Below, piece by piece: positions 1 to 12,165 of a stretch of 64,000 bases of DNA. Both the position numbers and the translations under genes were made by a program. Each line of letters starts with the position of its first letter. Within the stretch, counting starts at the first letter, position 1. The DNA comes from Strigamia acuminata. Its lineage: Eukaryota > Arthropoda > Chilopoda > Geophilomorpha > Linotaeniidae. The notes under the pieces were generated by a model that searched no databases, was not told where the DNA came from, and saw nothing but the letters and a program-made list of their open reading frames with translations. The stretch covers positions 4,140,501 to 4,204,500 of the forward strand of contig OX442318.1 of assembly GCA_949358305.1 (NCBI GenBank), written 5' to 3'.

Positions 1-336
1 GTTGTCGACCTTTTCTTGTCCAGACATTCGGCGTGATTGGTGTCTGTATAACCAATAACTGTTGAACTTTTTAAAGTTCTGTAAACCAATTTTGAGTTGA
101 TTGTTCCTTGCAAATGTTGCGTGTTGCATGCTTTGCTGCAATCCAATGGAGTGGTTCAAAATTAGAGTTAAATTTACTAACCACTTCCACAGCTTGGGTA
201 ATATCAGGCTTTGTTGCCTGTGCCCCATACAGCAGACTTCATACTGCTTCCTGGTGTGGTATCTTTCTCATATCCGCCCTTTCTTTAGTAGTCTTTGGCG
301 CCAAGAAGTGTGAGTTTTGTGTCTGGATCTGTCGAC
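1..336 (-). pseudogene. copia-like pol fragment (after the RT core)
   Basis: The minus strand reads in broken frames as the segment after the reverse transcriptase core of a Ty1/copia polyprotein. An invariant-like stretch of the type PHQEAV-SLLYGAQATKPDI is followed by SKFNSNFEPLHW, matching the family pattern P-Y-R-x-A-V-G-S-L-x-Y ... T-R-P-D-I ... H-W. An in-frame stop and frame changes show it is dead. It continues the RT piece at 2078-2240; the sequence between them is a later insertion. The upstream edge runs off the window. Confidence 0.65.
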
Positions 337-699
337 AATAGAGGTTTTGCGATTGGACTTTTTTAAACTTATAACTTATAACTTATAAGTTATAAGTTTA
401 AGTTATACGTTCGAAAAATTTAAAAATGAACATATAGATTTGAACAATACGTTGCCCTATACGTTGACCGAGTCTGGGTCACTTCTTCGAATTTCACTTC
501 TCAGACAGTCATTTCGAAGACCACGTTTCTCGAATAGATCGTTCCGCAGACAAATATTTTTCGAAGAAACGACCCATTCGAGAAGTGATTGTCTGAGAAA
601 TGACCCGCAATTTCCAGTTTTTAAAATGTTAAAGTAAGAAATTTTCAATTTTTTAAATGTTAAAGTGGCAATGCTACAAATGAAGGCTAACGAAGACAT

Positions 700-976
700 G
701 GTACGCCTTTCAGTCATCAGTGGCGTATTCTTGCCTCCCTTAGCAGGTCCTTTTGTTTCTTGGGTTACCCCTGTAACGATACCTTTGGTCTGGATTTGGC
801 AAGTGACTGTGTGCAGAAGCTGGCTGGACAGGGTGTGGTTGGATTCGTCCAGCGCATGGCATTTGGAATAAGTCAGACTTCCAGTAAAGGAGATCTCCTC
901 TCCTCTTGTCAATAACATAGGCATAACCATCGAGTTTGGATTTTCCTCTGATAGTCTCTTCCATGTTAACTGCCAT
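700..976 (-). pseudogene. FLYWCH-type zinc finger coding remnant
   Basis: From a Met at 974-976 the minus strand gives a segment with the order G-Y-x-Y, D-K-R-R-G, Y-W, then C-A-G-R-I and two spaced His. This is the layout of FLYWCH zinc fingers (F/Y-x-Y-W-x-C-x-C-H). A neighbouring frame (about 930-700) continues it, so the copy is frameshifted. The expected Cys after YW is replaced (YWKS). It sits between inner inverted repeats near 466 and 1199 that share the core CACTTCTTCGAA. FLYWCH fingers occur in some host regulators and in transposase-associated proteins; here a transposon origin is more likely. Confidence 0.45.
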
Positions 977-1201
977 TGTGTGTCCGGTGCTGTAGTTGCA
1001 GCTGTTTATGCTAAGTCTGTTTATGCTAAGTCTGCCGAAGAACTGAGCCAGTCGAGGACTGAGTGTGGGAGAAACGGAACTGCATCAAAGGGAGTTTAAA
1101 TTTGCTTTTCGAAGTAATGACTGTCGAAGAAATGACCCAAATTTTCGAAAATTCCAATAAACAAAATTCGAAGAAGTGGTGGGGAATCCGTTGACCTATA
1201 C

Positions 1202-1911
1202 GTGTAGTACGTATAGTACGTATAGGGCGCGCATGCCGGTCCCCATTGGCCGAGCCGGGCCCCTCACTCTGGCCTATAAAAGGTAAAGTTTTCCGCCTAA
1301 AGATAGAACTTACACAAACAACACCAAGAACACAGCAACCACCTCACCGTCAGGCCAACTTCAAGTACAAGTTAGGATTGATTGAGGATCGCTGAGTCAA
1401 GTGCAACTGTAACTCTCACGAGTTTACTTGAGTGCAATATCCGCGAAAGCAGGAAAATAGCCCTTGTGAATTCACATCGAATAACCGACCCACGGTTATT
1501 CCGCCACCGAAGTGTCCGAGCGCCCTGTAAGAAACTCCCCGTTTCTGGTCAGAGCCTTGAGACGCTAAAAACCAACCCCTAGACAACAGGCACGGATAGA
1601 AGACTCGAAAGAGCATTCCACCGCGTCCGTGAACGACGAATCCGTGACGAATTTACGACAACTCGAGACGCCACCTTTGTTCCGACGACCACGCGGAACA
1701 GACGACGCTATCTTGAGAAATTCTTTGTTCGACTCTGACCAAGTCGACTCTAGAAGTATACTGTGTGTATTTAAGGCATAAAGCCTATTGAATAAAACCT
1801 ATTTGTTCATTTACATATACTTGGTATTCATTTTGGGTATTTGCATTAAGTAGATCACAGGTAAAGTATTACACGTTAGCATTTAAACCTATACATAGTA
1901 GGACGCGACAA
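1202..1911 (+). mobile_element. probable solo LTR
   Basis: The block begins TGTAGTACG and ends GACAACA. It has a TATA-like CTATAAAAGG near 1273 followed by a GC-rich leader, and an AATAAA near 1791, as in the U3-R-U5 of an LTR. I found no convincing target-site duplication and no coding sequence, so the ends are provisional. Confidence 0.35.
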
Positions 1912-2077
1912 CAGATATCACTTTTAGTTTTTATATGTAAAAGTTACATGTTCCAAAAAAGTTCAATCGAAAAATGAATGAACTTATAACTTATAACTTA
2001 TAACTTTTAGGTCATAAATCTATTAGTTATAAGTTATAAGTTATACTGATAGAAAGTGCAATCGCAAAACCTCTATT

Positions 2078-2240
2078 GAGGCGACCTTGCAATTCCGTAA
2101 ACTGAAACATTTCAATACTTGTTTGATGTATTCCGACTGGTACAAACTAGTTGTTCCTAGCTTTAGCTCTCTAGAAAATTTGAACCCGGGACAGTAGTGG
2201 GCTTCATCAAAATCCGTTGTGCATTTCAAATTCTGCATTC
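2078..2240 (-). pseudogene. copia-like reverse transcriptase fragment
   Basis: The minus-strand product contains LYQSEYIKQVLKCFSLRNCK, matching the copia RT pattern L-x-Q-x-x-Y-I-x-x-L-x-x-F-x-M-x-x-C-K-P. It is cut off upstream of the catalytic YVDD box. It is the N-terminal neighbour of the fragment at 1-336, displaced by the element at 337-2077. Confidence 0.65.
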
Positions 2241-2655
2241 TGAAGCAATATACTGCTCTTCTTCCATTTAGAGATAAAATTAATGTTCCAATGTTTGAAT
2301 TTCACCAAATAATGCAACTACCCATGCTAAGGACAACACCAAATAATCTAAAATATTTAGTTAATTCAATGACAAATAGGTTCATTATTAGAACGAATAG
2401 GAAGCAAACCAAACTTGAGAAATGAAAATTGGTTATATTTTTGATGATTTAGAGCACATGGTCTCAAACTTTTTTCCAGCATGAATGACATTTTTTTTGA
2501 ATAATTTTTTTTATTTTTAAAATTTGATTTGAGTTATTATCTTATAATTTTAAACAATGCTTTATTGTCATGGTATAAACCTGTAAATAAATTTTCAAGT
2601 AAAAATTTGACTTGCAACTAAGAAACCTGTAGTGGTCCCAAACGTTTTTCCACCA
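2241..2655. other. AT-rich spacer with one Tc1-like end
   Basis: No gene is seen. At about 2632-2660 the complement of CAGTGGTGGAAAAACGTTTG resembles the terminal repeat of Tc1/mariner elements, next to a TA. No partner end was found, so it is probably a truncated relic. Confidence 0.3.
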
Positions 2656-3975
2656 CTGTATAAACTTGATTGCCATTACCGATAATACATTTGTACGGAG
2701 GTACTTTATATTCAAGTGAGTGATGAAGCATGTCTATGGACTCGGGAAGGTAAAGATCGCCAGTTTTATGTGTAATAAATTTCTTACCTGCCACAAAAGT
2801 AATAAAGTTGTTTGTGCTTTATTAATTTTCCACGTTGGCGTGATTGAACTCCATTGGTTAACACTGACCATTCAACATTCTGTATGATGCTGACTGCCAG
2901 CAGCGGCCCCTCTGTTTTTCCGTATTCACTTACACTAATTTCTGTATCCAAAATGTCCGCGTACTTATTTCGTGCTAGAACTTCCAGAAAACATACAAAC
3001 ATGCAAACTGCCCGCTCCAAAGTCTCTTGTCATCATTGATTCTGTGCTGTCAACATTACGTGAAAAAAATGTGTAAGTCGTAGGAGGAGAATTCAATTGA
3101 CTTGTATTGGCCGTTGCTCTTACTGTGTAGAAATGAAAATTTCTAATTAAATACCTCATAAACAAAACTTGTAATTGGCTTTAAAAATTGCAAACTATAA
3201 AAGTACCTATAAAGTATAAAATACTTTTATTTCTTTTTTATTGCAGCTTACATTATACACGCCCATTTTGAATTTATTAGTGGCGATGGTCCAAATTTCA
3301 CTTTTTATTAAGTTTCGTGTTGAATTAAACCCGGCATTGATAAACTATAAAATATCACTTTTTTTTTAATTGAAACACGAAATGACTATAAAATGTGTTT
3401 TTTTCAGTTAATAGTGTCTTGTATTTTTATTGCTAGTTATTTAATTAAAAATGCACGCACATTTTTTATTGATACGAATTTTTCCGCTAAAAGAAGCCAT
3501 CTACCGGCGAATTGTGTAAACACTATGTATTTCCTGAGCCAAGTATATCATCTACGAGTGAATGGACTGCGATTGTGAACGACGGACTTCAAACGATTCA
3601 CGAAACATCATCGACTTCTAATGACTTATCGGATAAAAGTACGATCATCGTGGAATTACAGCACCTATTCAGTCAGGTATTTCTTTGTATTTTGAGTTAT
3701 TAAGGTTTTTATTTGGAGTACGGTACCTCGCACGGTAGATTTCTTTGTAAAAGCTGATTGACATATTATTTGATGTATTACACGGTTAAGCAACGAATGT
3801 GTGTGCCATTACAGCAAAATGGACATACAGACACGATTTTATTAAATTATAAGAACATGTCAGAAACCAAGGCAGCAAATGAATATTTAAATTGTTCAAC
3901 AATTGTTTCTAATTTGTTTGACTGAAAAATAAAAGTGCCTAATTACGCTTCGGATATCATTGGTGCATAACTGAA
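2656..3975. repeat. segmental duplicate of the gene D 3' flank
   Basis: This stretch can be aligned by eye along almost its whole length with 9942-11215 and then with the start of gene D's last exon. Shared landmarks include TTTATATTCAAGT, GGGACTCGGGAAGGTAAAG-like sequence, AATAAAGCACAAAC and a TTATTGATACGAATTTTCC block. The partner has an extra insertion (11216-12130) where this copy runs straight on. It marks the truncated edge of a former sixth channel gene beyond gene E. Confidence 0.7.
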
Positions 3976-3982
3976 TTCATTA
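3856..3982 (-). pseudogene. relic of channel exon 11 (second TM2)
   Basis: The minus strand reads NEFSYAPMISEA, stop, then IVEQFKYSFAALVSD, nearly identical to the same part of gene D exon 11. It has an in-frame stop and is cut off before the pore segment. It lies about 130 bp beyond the stop of gene E, so gene E transcription could run into it, but it cannot code. Confidence 0.75.
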
Positions 3983-4109
3983 GAAAATATAACATTGTAA
4001 ACATTTAAAATAATTTATGTTCAATTTAAACACGTTCTGTAAAGTGGCAGTTGTGCTTGTGCATACAGTAAGCTGTTCTGAATAATTATTATCAAGCAGT
4101 ATTTCTAGT

Positions 4110-7100
4110 CTATTTTTTTTGGACAAAGAACTCTTTACAATTACAAACGAAATGTATTGCGGCGAGTACAGAAAGGCCAAGCGTGACGCTTGCGGCATTG
4201 CCAATTTCAGAAACCAATGCAACGAATGAATATTGAAGATTCTCAGCAAAAGTTTCTATTTTATTTGTAGGAAAAACAACCATCACTACTGTTGATCCCT
4301 CATAAAATGTAGGATAACTGAAGTCGGTCATTTTATAGAATGGTTGTTTACAAGGTTGAATGCACATACATTCCTTTTCGACATCGGTATTTGTATGCAT
4401 TTCATAGTACAGTGTTCGAACTGCTTTGGCTGTTTCTGAAGAATCGCAGAAAGGCACGTCTTTCTTAACAGCAAACGGCATACTATTGTATAAATAAAAG
4501 GACGTATTTTTTACTGCAAAGTTTCTGTTAATGTTTTACAATAAATTACCTGCACAATTGTTTGCTTTTTATCTTATTGTCAAAGCATCGGTTTATACAG
4601 TTGTAATAGTTTGTTAAATTTTTGTTGCACGGTTTACGAATGGTGTTGAGATATTGTATCTAAACCAAGAAATGTGCTTTACTATGCAGCCGAGCCTCGT
4701 TATAATTAGACCACGGATATTTATGCCCATAAAATATGCACCAAAAACTCCATTTTATGCAATATAAAAATAAAAATATTCAAAATAAAAAAAAAATTAT
4801 TCCAGTGAAAACAGGCGTTAAATAAAAACTTAATGCCATTTCAAAGTGTTCTTGATGTAAATGAATTATAATTAGTAATTACAATTCATTTTTTTCGTTA
4901 CAGTTTGTTATAACCAGGATCAACTCGCCCTGGGGTGTTCACTACAATACTGTCCATCAATTATTCCAATGTTAAAATTTATTGGGCGTTTGGTTAGTGT
5001 GCAATAATCACCAGACTAATATACTGGATGTTTAAGCAATTAAATATGCAACTGATGTATGTTGAATAATTAGAGAGTAAACATACATTTTGTCTAGTAA
5101 GTAAAGTAGTAGTGGTCATTAATGATGGATAAACTCCACTTAAAGTATATGAAAACTCGGGATTTTCAACTGGAGTGATATAAATCTAAAATTGAAGATA
5201 TGGATTACTAATAAAATGGAAAAAACATTTGCGTATACTCACATTTGTAAACTCTGGTTTACATTTGTTTGGTATTTCCTGGACAGCGTCAACGAATAAG
5301 GTGAATAATCGGTATTTTATTGGACCTGCATGTACGGTTTGTTAACCTTTTTATTTCTTTGTTTCAGAAGTTTAATAAATACCAAAGGAATGTTTAACAC
5401 AAGTTCCGTGGGGATTTGGCAGACTCGTGAAGGTTCGAACGTCAAATAGTATTCCGGGAAATGGATTCTGAAAATTTAAGGTGCATTCAGACTTGAGATT
5501 CAATTGTTATTGTATTTCACTTGCTATTAATTGGATGATTTCAGGTAATATCGGTTTCACATAAGATATATTCCAAAGAGTAGTTACTGTAAATCCTTTC
5601 CAGTTGACAAGATCCAACAAATCTACATTGCATTTTGAAGTCTTCTGTTTCTGCTGTTTAAAATATTGGGCTTTCCGAACCACAAGTCTTGGATTATGCG
5701 GCCCTGAACAGATGATAATGTTTGGAAAAGTCACATTAGCCGGGTCTTCTATTGATACAGTTTTTTGGATCGGTTCACTCATATATAATTGAATTCTATC
5801 TTGGACTACAAATACGCCCAATGCAAACAAGCCGAGATAAATTAAATAAAATAAGATTTTTACATTCAGCTTGCTGATGATTTGTATTTTGGTTATCATT
5901 AGATCTTTAGGATTTCTCACATACGTTTTAATCTGTCTAGTAAGCTTTTTGTGATTGGTGGGCTTTATATTGTGCCATTTTGCAACATCCCAAATCAAGT
6001 CGAGGAAGGAAAGTAGAGAGAGTCCCAACCAAAGACCCAGATTTCCACCAAAGTCAGCCAGGAGACTGATGAAATCATAGATCAAGCGTTCTTTCATAAT
6101 TGTTTTGTGATCATTAAGCAAATACAAAGCAGCTCTAGATAAACCATTATCTGTCTGTTCTAACTCAAATTCAGGGTCAACCTCATCAATTTCACAGCTT
6201 CTTGTACAACCACAATCAACTTGAGGCGTTGGTCCCATAATACCGTGCGTGGTTTCTTTATACATTTCTAATGTAGCCTTAGAATTGTTGCAGGGCTCAA
6301 GGAGACGACCTTTGGAATATCTTGGCCTGTAGGAAAGCCTATTAAAAAGTTAAGGCAAAGAATATTCAATAATTAAAAACTTTAAAATTACACTCTCGTA
6401 CATAGGTATAATGTATGTGAATTTACTTACCAACATTTATTTTTATCTAAAATCCTTTCTGCACAATTTCTAGCACATTCGATGTACTTCTTTAAATCTA
6501 CACAAGGATTATTCTTTGTATTTATGAATTGATTCTGCAACAAATCATAATTTCTTTTTTCAGACAAACACAACTATATTATCGTTAGTTTAACCCTAGC
6601 AGCACCAAGCTAAAATAATCCCTTACTCACTCAACCTGGATCATTTTTTACCACAAGCCGAAAACGTTTTTCCAAAAATAAGTGAAAATGATTTTATTCT
6701 CTGAGTATTTCATGTTTATGAAGAAATTTAAGCAATCGTTATTTGTCAAAAGAGAGCGACAGAAATAATGGACATTATATTCAAAAGTAGTGAGTAAACA
6801 AAGGTAGTTTGTGAAAAACGTATTTGCGATTTTTAAATCTATTATTTTTTTATTGTATGTTATGATTTTAAATGAAAATATGTGAAATTTTAGAATGAAA
6901 ATCCTGATTATTTTCTAGAAAAAATAAATACATTGTCTCAAACACGGCGCTCATAATAATTGTTTGTTTGAATTATAATTGAACTGAGGTAAATTTTGGA
7001 TTCTGTCTAAGGTGGTTTAGAAGTAACATTACTCTAAAACTAAGTCTTACCATTTTAAGTCGAAAACCGATTTGTATGCTGGTTGCCGAAGTCAGGGCGA

Positions 7101-9011
7101 ATGCATATTGAAAATCCAAAGGATATGTTACTGATATCTAAAATTAAATGTAATGAGAGCATTCTGTGTTAACGATCAACTCTTAAGTTTGACTGAGGTT
7201 TGACTGCATTGCATTGTACAGAGAAGCGGCTAAATATGTGCCAAGAAAGAAAAGCAGAAGTAATTGGAATATTCAGCAGTTTTGTCATTAGCCACTACAG
7301 CGCTAGTGTGCTAACAGCAGACACATTCAACAGAAACGATCAGCAGCCGATAGTCTTAATTCCATAATATATTGCATGTGCATATATTTTTTTCTTCAGC
7401 GACACTACCGATCATCCACCCATTACTGATCGCCAGACATTGATAGTGATCATCACACATCATCGTGGCGTATTCTTGGATTTTTTTTCTTTTTTTCTTA
7501 ACAAGGGGGGGGGGGGGGCTAGAGCCCCCTTGACCCCACGCACCTCACCTTAACTGGTTTTTTTAATGTGATGGGAATTGGGCACTTATTGACTCGTCAT
7601 ATGTCTTGGGAAAATTGTGATGATCGCTAGCAATGTCTGGCGATCAGTAATGGGTGGATGATCACATTAGCTAAATAATGCATTTCATAATACAATTTAA
7701 AAAATCATTCGGAAATGCATTTATATTTGAGAAATAATTATAGTATTTTACAAAAGACAGTGGCTATATTCACGTCCGACGTAAACGCATTTTTTTCATT
7801 GACGCGCTGTGATTGGCTGAGATCTATTGATGTCGATTCGTAGCCCCCCTCGACCCCCCCAGACCTAACCTTATCCGTTTTTAGAAAAGTAACTGTTTAT
7901 TTTCAGTTCGTAATTCAATGCATCTCTCAACCAATCACAGCGCGTCATGAAAATAATACGTTCACGTCGGACGTGAACATAGCCACAATGTTTACGAAAT
8001 GTATTATTATTTGCAAACAAATAGAACGTAAAAATGTTTAACAAAATGCATTCTCCTGAAACCCAATGCATTTCAAAATACATCGCAATACATTGCAATA
8101 TAATTTCACTGTATTTTGTAACTATATGGGTGAAGAGTAATGGGATAGTATAGACATAGGACCAGAACTTTGATTGGGTAATTACAACAATAAAGTAAAA
8201 AACTTTGATGATATACAAGTGTTAGGGATTTTCCTTCAATCAATTCTGGGGTTTTTAATTCTGCAGTCCCTTTGTAATAAATTTCAGCGCCACGTGGTGA
8301 GTATCCACCTATGATCGAAACTTATTGTCAAATTATTGCAGAATTAACAAAACATTAATCAATTTTTTAAACCCACTTTTTATTCTGGAACAAGTGCCTT
8401 GTGGATTTATTTCTTGTATTATACGTGCTTCGTACGGATAATATATCTACAATTACAAAACAAGAAAAGAAAAATGTGGTAATATTGCCGGAAACTTCGT
8501 ACTTACTTTGTGTTGATGTCTGTCATCCAACTTGAATACCCTTTGAACAATATTAAAACTGTAGTTTAAATTCCATAATTTAGTAAGATCAGCACCTGGA
8601 TTTTCTACAAGTTTATCCAGTGGGTTTAGGGAATCTGCATCTGTTACTATTATATTAGACGATTGGTAGTAATCCCTTGCATACTGATTTAGCGCGATGC
8701 ATGCATGGATATCAGGAAAGTCGAAAGCGTCAATCTTCTCTCGCACGACATCAACAGTTGTAGGGGTTTTCAGATAATAAGAAATGCGGTCATACATTTG
8801 GTAAGAATAGATGAGAATGCAGGCCACAACTAAAATTGCCCAAAACATACGGAACGATTTAGAGTTTTGTCTATTAATCATCGGTTTAAATTCTTGCGGT
8901 ATGTTGTTTTCTAGGTTTACTGCTGTGAGGCAATCTTTCACCGAACGACGAAGTCTCCGATGAAACTTGGGACGAAATCTAATCTGAGATTGGTGTTTAA
9001 TTATCATCATC
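4110..9011 (-). CDS. gene E: tandem two-module DEG/ENaC channel, 810 aa
   Basis: Coding exons 5' to 3': 8507-9010, 8377-8446, 8217-8320, 7051-7137, 6431-6534, 5525-6338, 5383-5467, 5243-5325, 5087-5185, 4550-4659, 4110-4482. All junctions keep frame and give 810 residues. Module 1 has TM1 (SFRMFWAILVVACILIYSY) in exon 1, the post-TM1 motif FPDIHAC, and TM2 with GGNLGLWLGLS in exon 6. Module 2 starts in the same exon with TM1 LIYLGLFALGVFVV and FPNIIIC, and ends with TLGLS in exon 11. Family members are trimeric cation channels of the plasma membrane; the ligand is unknown. The first ATG of two adjacent ones (9008-9010) directly follows a splice acceptor (TTTGTAG at 9012-9018), so a 5' non-coding exon or trans-spliced leader is likely. 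The exon 6 donor is GCAAGT, not GT. Intron 3 carries two MITEs. Confidence 0.9.
6535..7050. other. gene E intron 4, no feature seen
   Basis: AT-rich intron sequence. I find no repeat ends, coding stretch or structured RNA here. Confidence 0.5.
7410..7663. mobile_element. MITE in gene E intron 3
   Basis: A 33-bp near-perfect inverted repeat begins GATCATCCACCCATTACTGA and closes with its complement ending at 7663. Between them are a run of about 16 G (from 7504) and no coding sequence. A target-site duplication is not evident. Confidence 0.65.
7760..7985. mobile_element. second MITE in gene E intron 3
   Basis: The terminal inverted repeats GTGGCTATATTCACGTCCGA and its counterpart ending CGGACGTGAACATAGCCAC bound 226 bp. 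A second inner pair (ATTGACGCGCTGTGATTGG against CCAATCACAGCGCGTCAT) makes the element a long potential hairpin. It is non-coding. Confidence 0.65.
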
Positions 9012-9533
9012 CTACAAAGAAAGAACATTGAGTTACCAAAGACTTATACTACGTTTACCGGCATGGAATATTTCAAGTGAGATGTTCACAACTGTCATGT
9101 AAACGGGATGATAAGGATTATTCGAGTAGTGAATAATCCCTTGCAGAAGGTTGCTTAATTCGAGCAAACTCGAACTATTTTTACTTAGTGTTAGTAAAAC
9201 CACGTTGTGGCAAAATTGTATCGACTGAAAAATTCGAACACGGGCCGCCGTGTGTGGGTGTGCAGATTGTGCCTTGCATAAAGATGCCAGATCAGGAGTC
9301 ACACCTTCATGCATCATGGGGGTGCCGATATTCAACCCCGAAAATAGGCGCCTTTTACTGTTGTGAGCACAGAAATACAACTTACACGGAGGCGCCTCTC
9401 ACCCATATAAAAACCCTGATTCTAACAATGCAATTGGAACAATCACATATGGTTATATGCTGTAGGAAATGGTTTGCTATTATTTATGATTTTTGTTAAA
9501 TTTTACATTTAGACTGGTTTAAAAATTATAAAC
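9012..9533. other. upstream region of gene E
   Basis: This should hold the 5' UTR exon or promoter of gene E. A TATA-like CCCATATAAAAACC lies near 9404 but on the plus-strand sense. I cannot assign a start of transcription, and no conserved protein is coded. Confidence 0.3.
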
Positions 9534-9876
9534 AAGTTGAACGACTTATTAGGCTTGGAGAATTGGGTGTACTCAGCTCTCATTGACTGACATTTTATGT
9601 GACGTCGGTGGGCGCCAGTTGTGTTGATCAGACTATGAAAATCCACAAATGTCATCAATTCACTCCTAATTAATGATCTAATTTATTCTGGAATTTAGTT
9701 TTGTTTGATTGAATTAATTAACTCAAAAATTAATCTATTTTGTAAGCACACTATGGTATTTTTTACGCTTTGAAAGGGCGCCCACCGACGTCAGAACAAC
9801 GTGGCTCCGCCCCTTCACTCTCAGGAAATGACATCATTTTGGCCAAGTGGCCAAACCTAATAAGTCGCTTAACTTT
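9534..9876. mobile_element. MITE upstream of gene E
   Basis: The outer repeats GTTGAACGACTTATTAGG and CCTAATAAGTCGCTTAAC, with inner repeats GACGTCGGTGGGCGCC and GGGCGCCCACCGACGTC, give a nested foldback of about 340 bp. There is no coding sequence; the exact ends are uncertain by a few bases. Confidence 0.6.
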
Positions 9877-9941
9877 ATGAATGCGCCTATTGTAAATGCG
9901 TAGTCCGGTTCTGTACTTACATAGCTTTAAATTTATTGTAA

Positions 9942-11215
9942 ACTATAAACTTGATCGCCAGTACCGAAAATAAATTTATACGGAGTACTTTATATTCAAG
10001 TTACTGTAGTGATAAAGCTTGTCTAGGGACTCGGGAAGGTAAAGATAGAGAGTTGTATGTGTAATAAGTTTCTTACCTGACAACTGGTGCAATGAAGTTG
10101 TTTGTGCTTTATTAATCTTCCACGCTGGCATGTTTAAATTCCATTGGTTAATACTGACCATTTACCATTATGCTGATCGCCAGCAGCGGCCCCTGTATTT
10201 TTCCGTATTCACTTATGCTAATTTTTGTATCCAAGATGGCCGCGCACTTTTTTCGTGCTAGAACTTTCTGAAAACATACAAACATGCAAACTGCCCACTC
10301 CACAGTCAGTTGTCATCATTGATTCTGTGCTAGCAACATTATATGAAAGAAATTGCTTGTGTGAGTGGTAGGAGGAGAATTCAATAGACCTGTGTTGGGC
10401 GTTGCTCTTACAGTGTAGAAATAAAAATTTCTAATTGAAAAACTCATAAACAAGACTTGTAATTGGCGTTTCAATTCACCAAACAGAAATGTATTTAGTA
10501 TACAATTTTGGCAATTATTTGGAAAGAATAAAATGCTTTTATTTCTTTTTGATTGAAGCTAAACGACCACTCTGAAATTATTAGTGGCAATGGTCCAAAT
10601 TACATTTTTTTTTATTTAGTTTTGTGTTCACCGGGCATTGATACCGGGCATTGATAAAATACCACTTTTTTTTAATTGAAACACGAAATGACTATAAAAT
10701 GTGTTATTTCAGCTAATAGTGTCTTGTATTTTTATTGCTACCGTAGTTATTTAATTAAAAATGCACGCACATTTTTTATTGATACGAATTTTCCCGCTAA
10801 AAGAAGCCATCTAGCGGCGAATTCTGTAAACACTATGTATTTCCTGAGCCAAGTATCATGGCGGCCGTGATTTGCTACGAGTGATGGACTGTGATTGTAA
10901 ACGACGAACTTCAAACGATTCACGAAACATCATCGACTTCATTTGATTTATCGGTTAAAGGTACGATCATCGTGGAAATACAGCACCTATTCAGTCAGGT
11001 ATTTTTTTGTATTTTGAGTTATTTTAGTTTTTATTTGGAGTACGGTACCGCGCATGGTTGATTTCTTTGTAAAAGCTGATTGACATATTATTTGATGTAT
11101 TCCTCGGTGAATTACATACAAAACTGAACCAAATCTGACATTCTCGTTTGTTTGTTAAGCAACGAATGCGTGTGCCATTACAGCTGAATGGACACACAGA
11201 CATGATTGTATTAAC
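9942..11215. repeat. 3' flank of gene D, duplicated at 2656-3975
   Basis: Direct-repeat partner of 2656-3850, in the same orientation. It carries no open coding frame. The shared AATAAAGCACAAAC segment on the minus strand could be a polyadenylation signal for a transcript read in the same direction as the channel genes, but it lies 2 kb past the gene D stop, so this is only a possibility. Confidence 0.7.
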
Positions 11216-11460
11216 GGCGAGGCTGTTTCCACCGATTTTGGTGTGGGTGGAAACAGAAGCATGGGCTGTTTTCACCGATTTCTTTTAAAATGATCACAGA
11301 AATCGGTTAAAATAGACGCATTCCACCGCATTTCACCGATTTCTGCGATTAGTTTGAAAGAAATCGGTGGAAATGGCTAGCCCATGCGTCCATTTTCACC
11401 GATATCGTCCATTTTCACCGATATCAGTGGAAATAGCTTTTCCGCTTTCGGCCTATAATA
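11216..11460. repeat. foldback with repeated TTTCACCGAT motifs
   Basis: The motifs TTCACCGATTTC and its complement GAAATCGGTGRAA recur at least eight times in both orientations, together with CATGGGCTG and GCTAGCCCATG. The stretch is absent from the paralogous flank at 3840, so it was inserted after that duplication. Confidence 0.5.
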
Positions 11461-11640
11461 AGAAAACAAGTGACATCGCTAACTATATTATTACTATTTA
11501 CATTCAGGAAAACTTTATTTTGTCGAAATTTGAAAAAAAAATGTTCTGAATTATTTTTAAAACTACTCTTAAATTTATTTTTATTTTTATTTATTTTAAA
11601 ATTTATTATAATAACTATTAATTATTTGTTTTTTTAAGTA

Positions 11641-11824
11641 CAATTGAAACTCTTTATAACGAATCGCGATGTAACGAATTATTGATATAACGAATATCTC
11701 AAAATGGTTGGTTTGGTTGGCCGGCCATAAAACTCCATGTTAAAAATTTTTGATAAAACGAATTGTCGTTATAATGAATCGATTTTTCAGGTCCTATGCG
11801 ATTTGTTATAAAGAGTTTCGACTG
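11641..11824. mobile_element. 184-bp MITE with TA duplication
   Basis: Begins CAATTGAAACTCTTTATAAC and ends GTTATAAAGAGTTTCGACTG, flanked by TA at 11639-11640 and 11825-11826. The TA target and the end sequence fit a Tc1/pogo-type non-autonomous element. Related TTATAACGAA fragments occur near 15970 and 44640. Confidence 0.65.
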
Positions 11825-11922
11825 TATATATATTTTTTAAATTTAAAAAACCTTTTCTTTATGCCTGACGTCTGTCAGGGGACCCCATAAATGTGCGCCT
11901 GCCTGAATGGCCAAGAGTGAGA

Positions 11923-12111
11923 CAGTAGTGACCACAGTATTTGGACAGTTTTGGCAACAAAAAATAAGTTATTTATGGATTGATTTAATTTTTTGTACGG
12001 ATATTCTATTTAGTGCTGGTAATATGTGGTTAAAATTACAAACTATTTGGTAAATTCAAATCAAAGTTATTCAAGAAAAACCGTTTGGATGCATACTTTT
12101 GACCACTACTG
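11923..12111. mobile_element. small Tc1-like MITE remnant
   Basis: CAGTAGTGACCAC at the left is matched by GACCACTACTG at the right, the style of Tc1 terminal repeats. Flanking TA is present only on the right. It ends about 55 bp downstream of the stop of gene D. Confidence 0.45.
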
Positions 12112-12165
12112 TATGACGACACTACACAGGAAAATGGTTTTGTAGATTAAGAAAATTAAGAATTG

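Larger units (their letters stand above)
337..2077. mobile_element. 1.74-kb inverted-repeat element inserted in the copia relic
   Basis: A 19-bp perfect terminal inverted repeat (AATAGAGGTTTTGCGATTG at 337-355, its complement at 2059-2077) bounds the insert. Inside each end lie runs of the 10-bp palindromic motif ATAACTTATA. Removing it brings the two halves of the copia fragment together. No clean target-site duplication is seen. It holds at least two nested pieces, a FLYWCH-type coding remnant and an LTR-like block. The superfamily is not certain; FLYWCH fingers are often found in Mutator-like elements. Confidence 0.55.

Noticed and set aside
457-930. 157-codon minus-strand protein
   Set aside because: It mixes a frameshifted FLYWCH remnant with inverted-repeat DNA; not a plausible intact gene.
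5507-6265. Separate single-module channel genes starting or ending in exon 6
   Set aside because: TM2, linker and the next TM1 are in one uninterrupted frame in five paralogues with no conserved stop or start in the linker.
9033-9499. Short open frames upstream of gene E
   Set aside because: No similarity to any domain I know, not conserved upstream of the paralogues.
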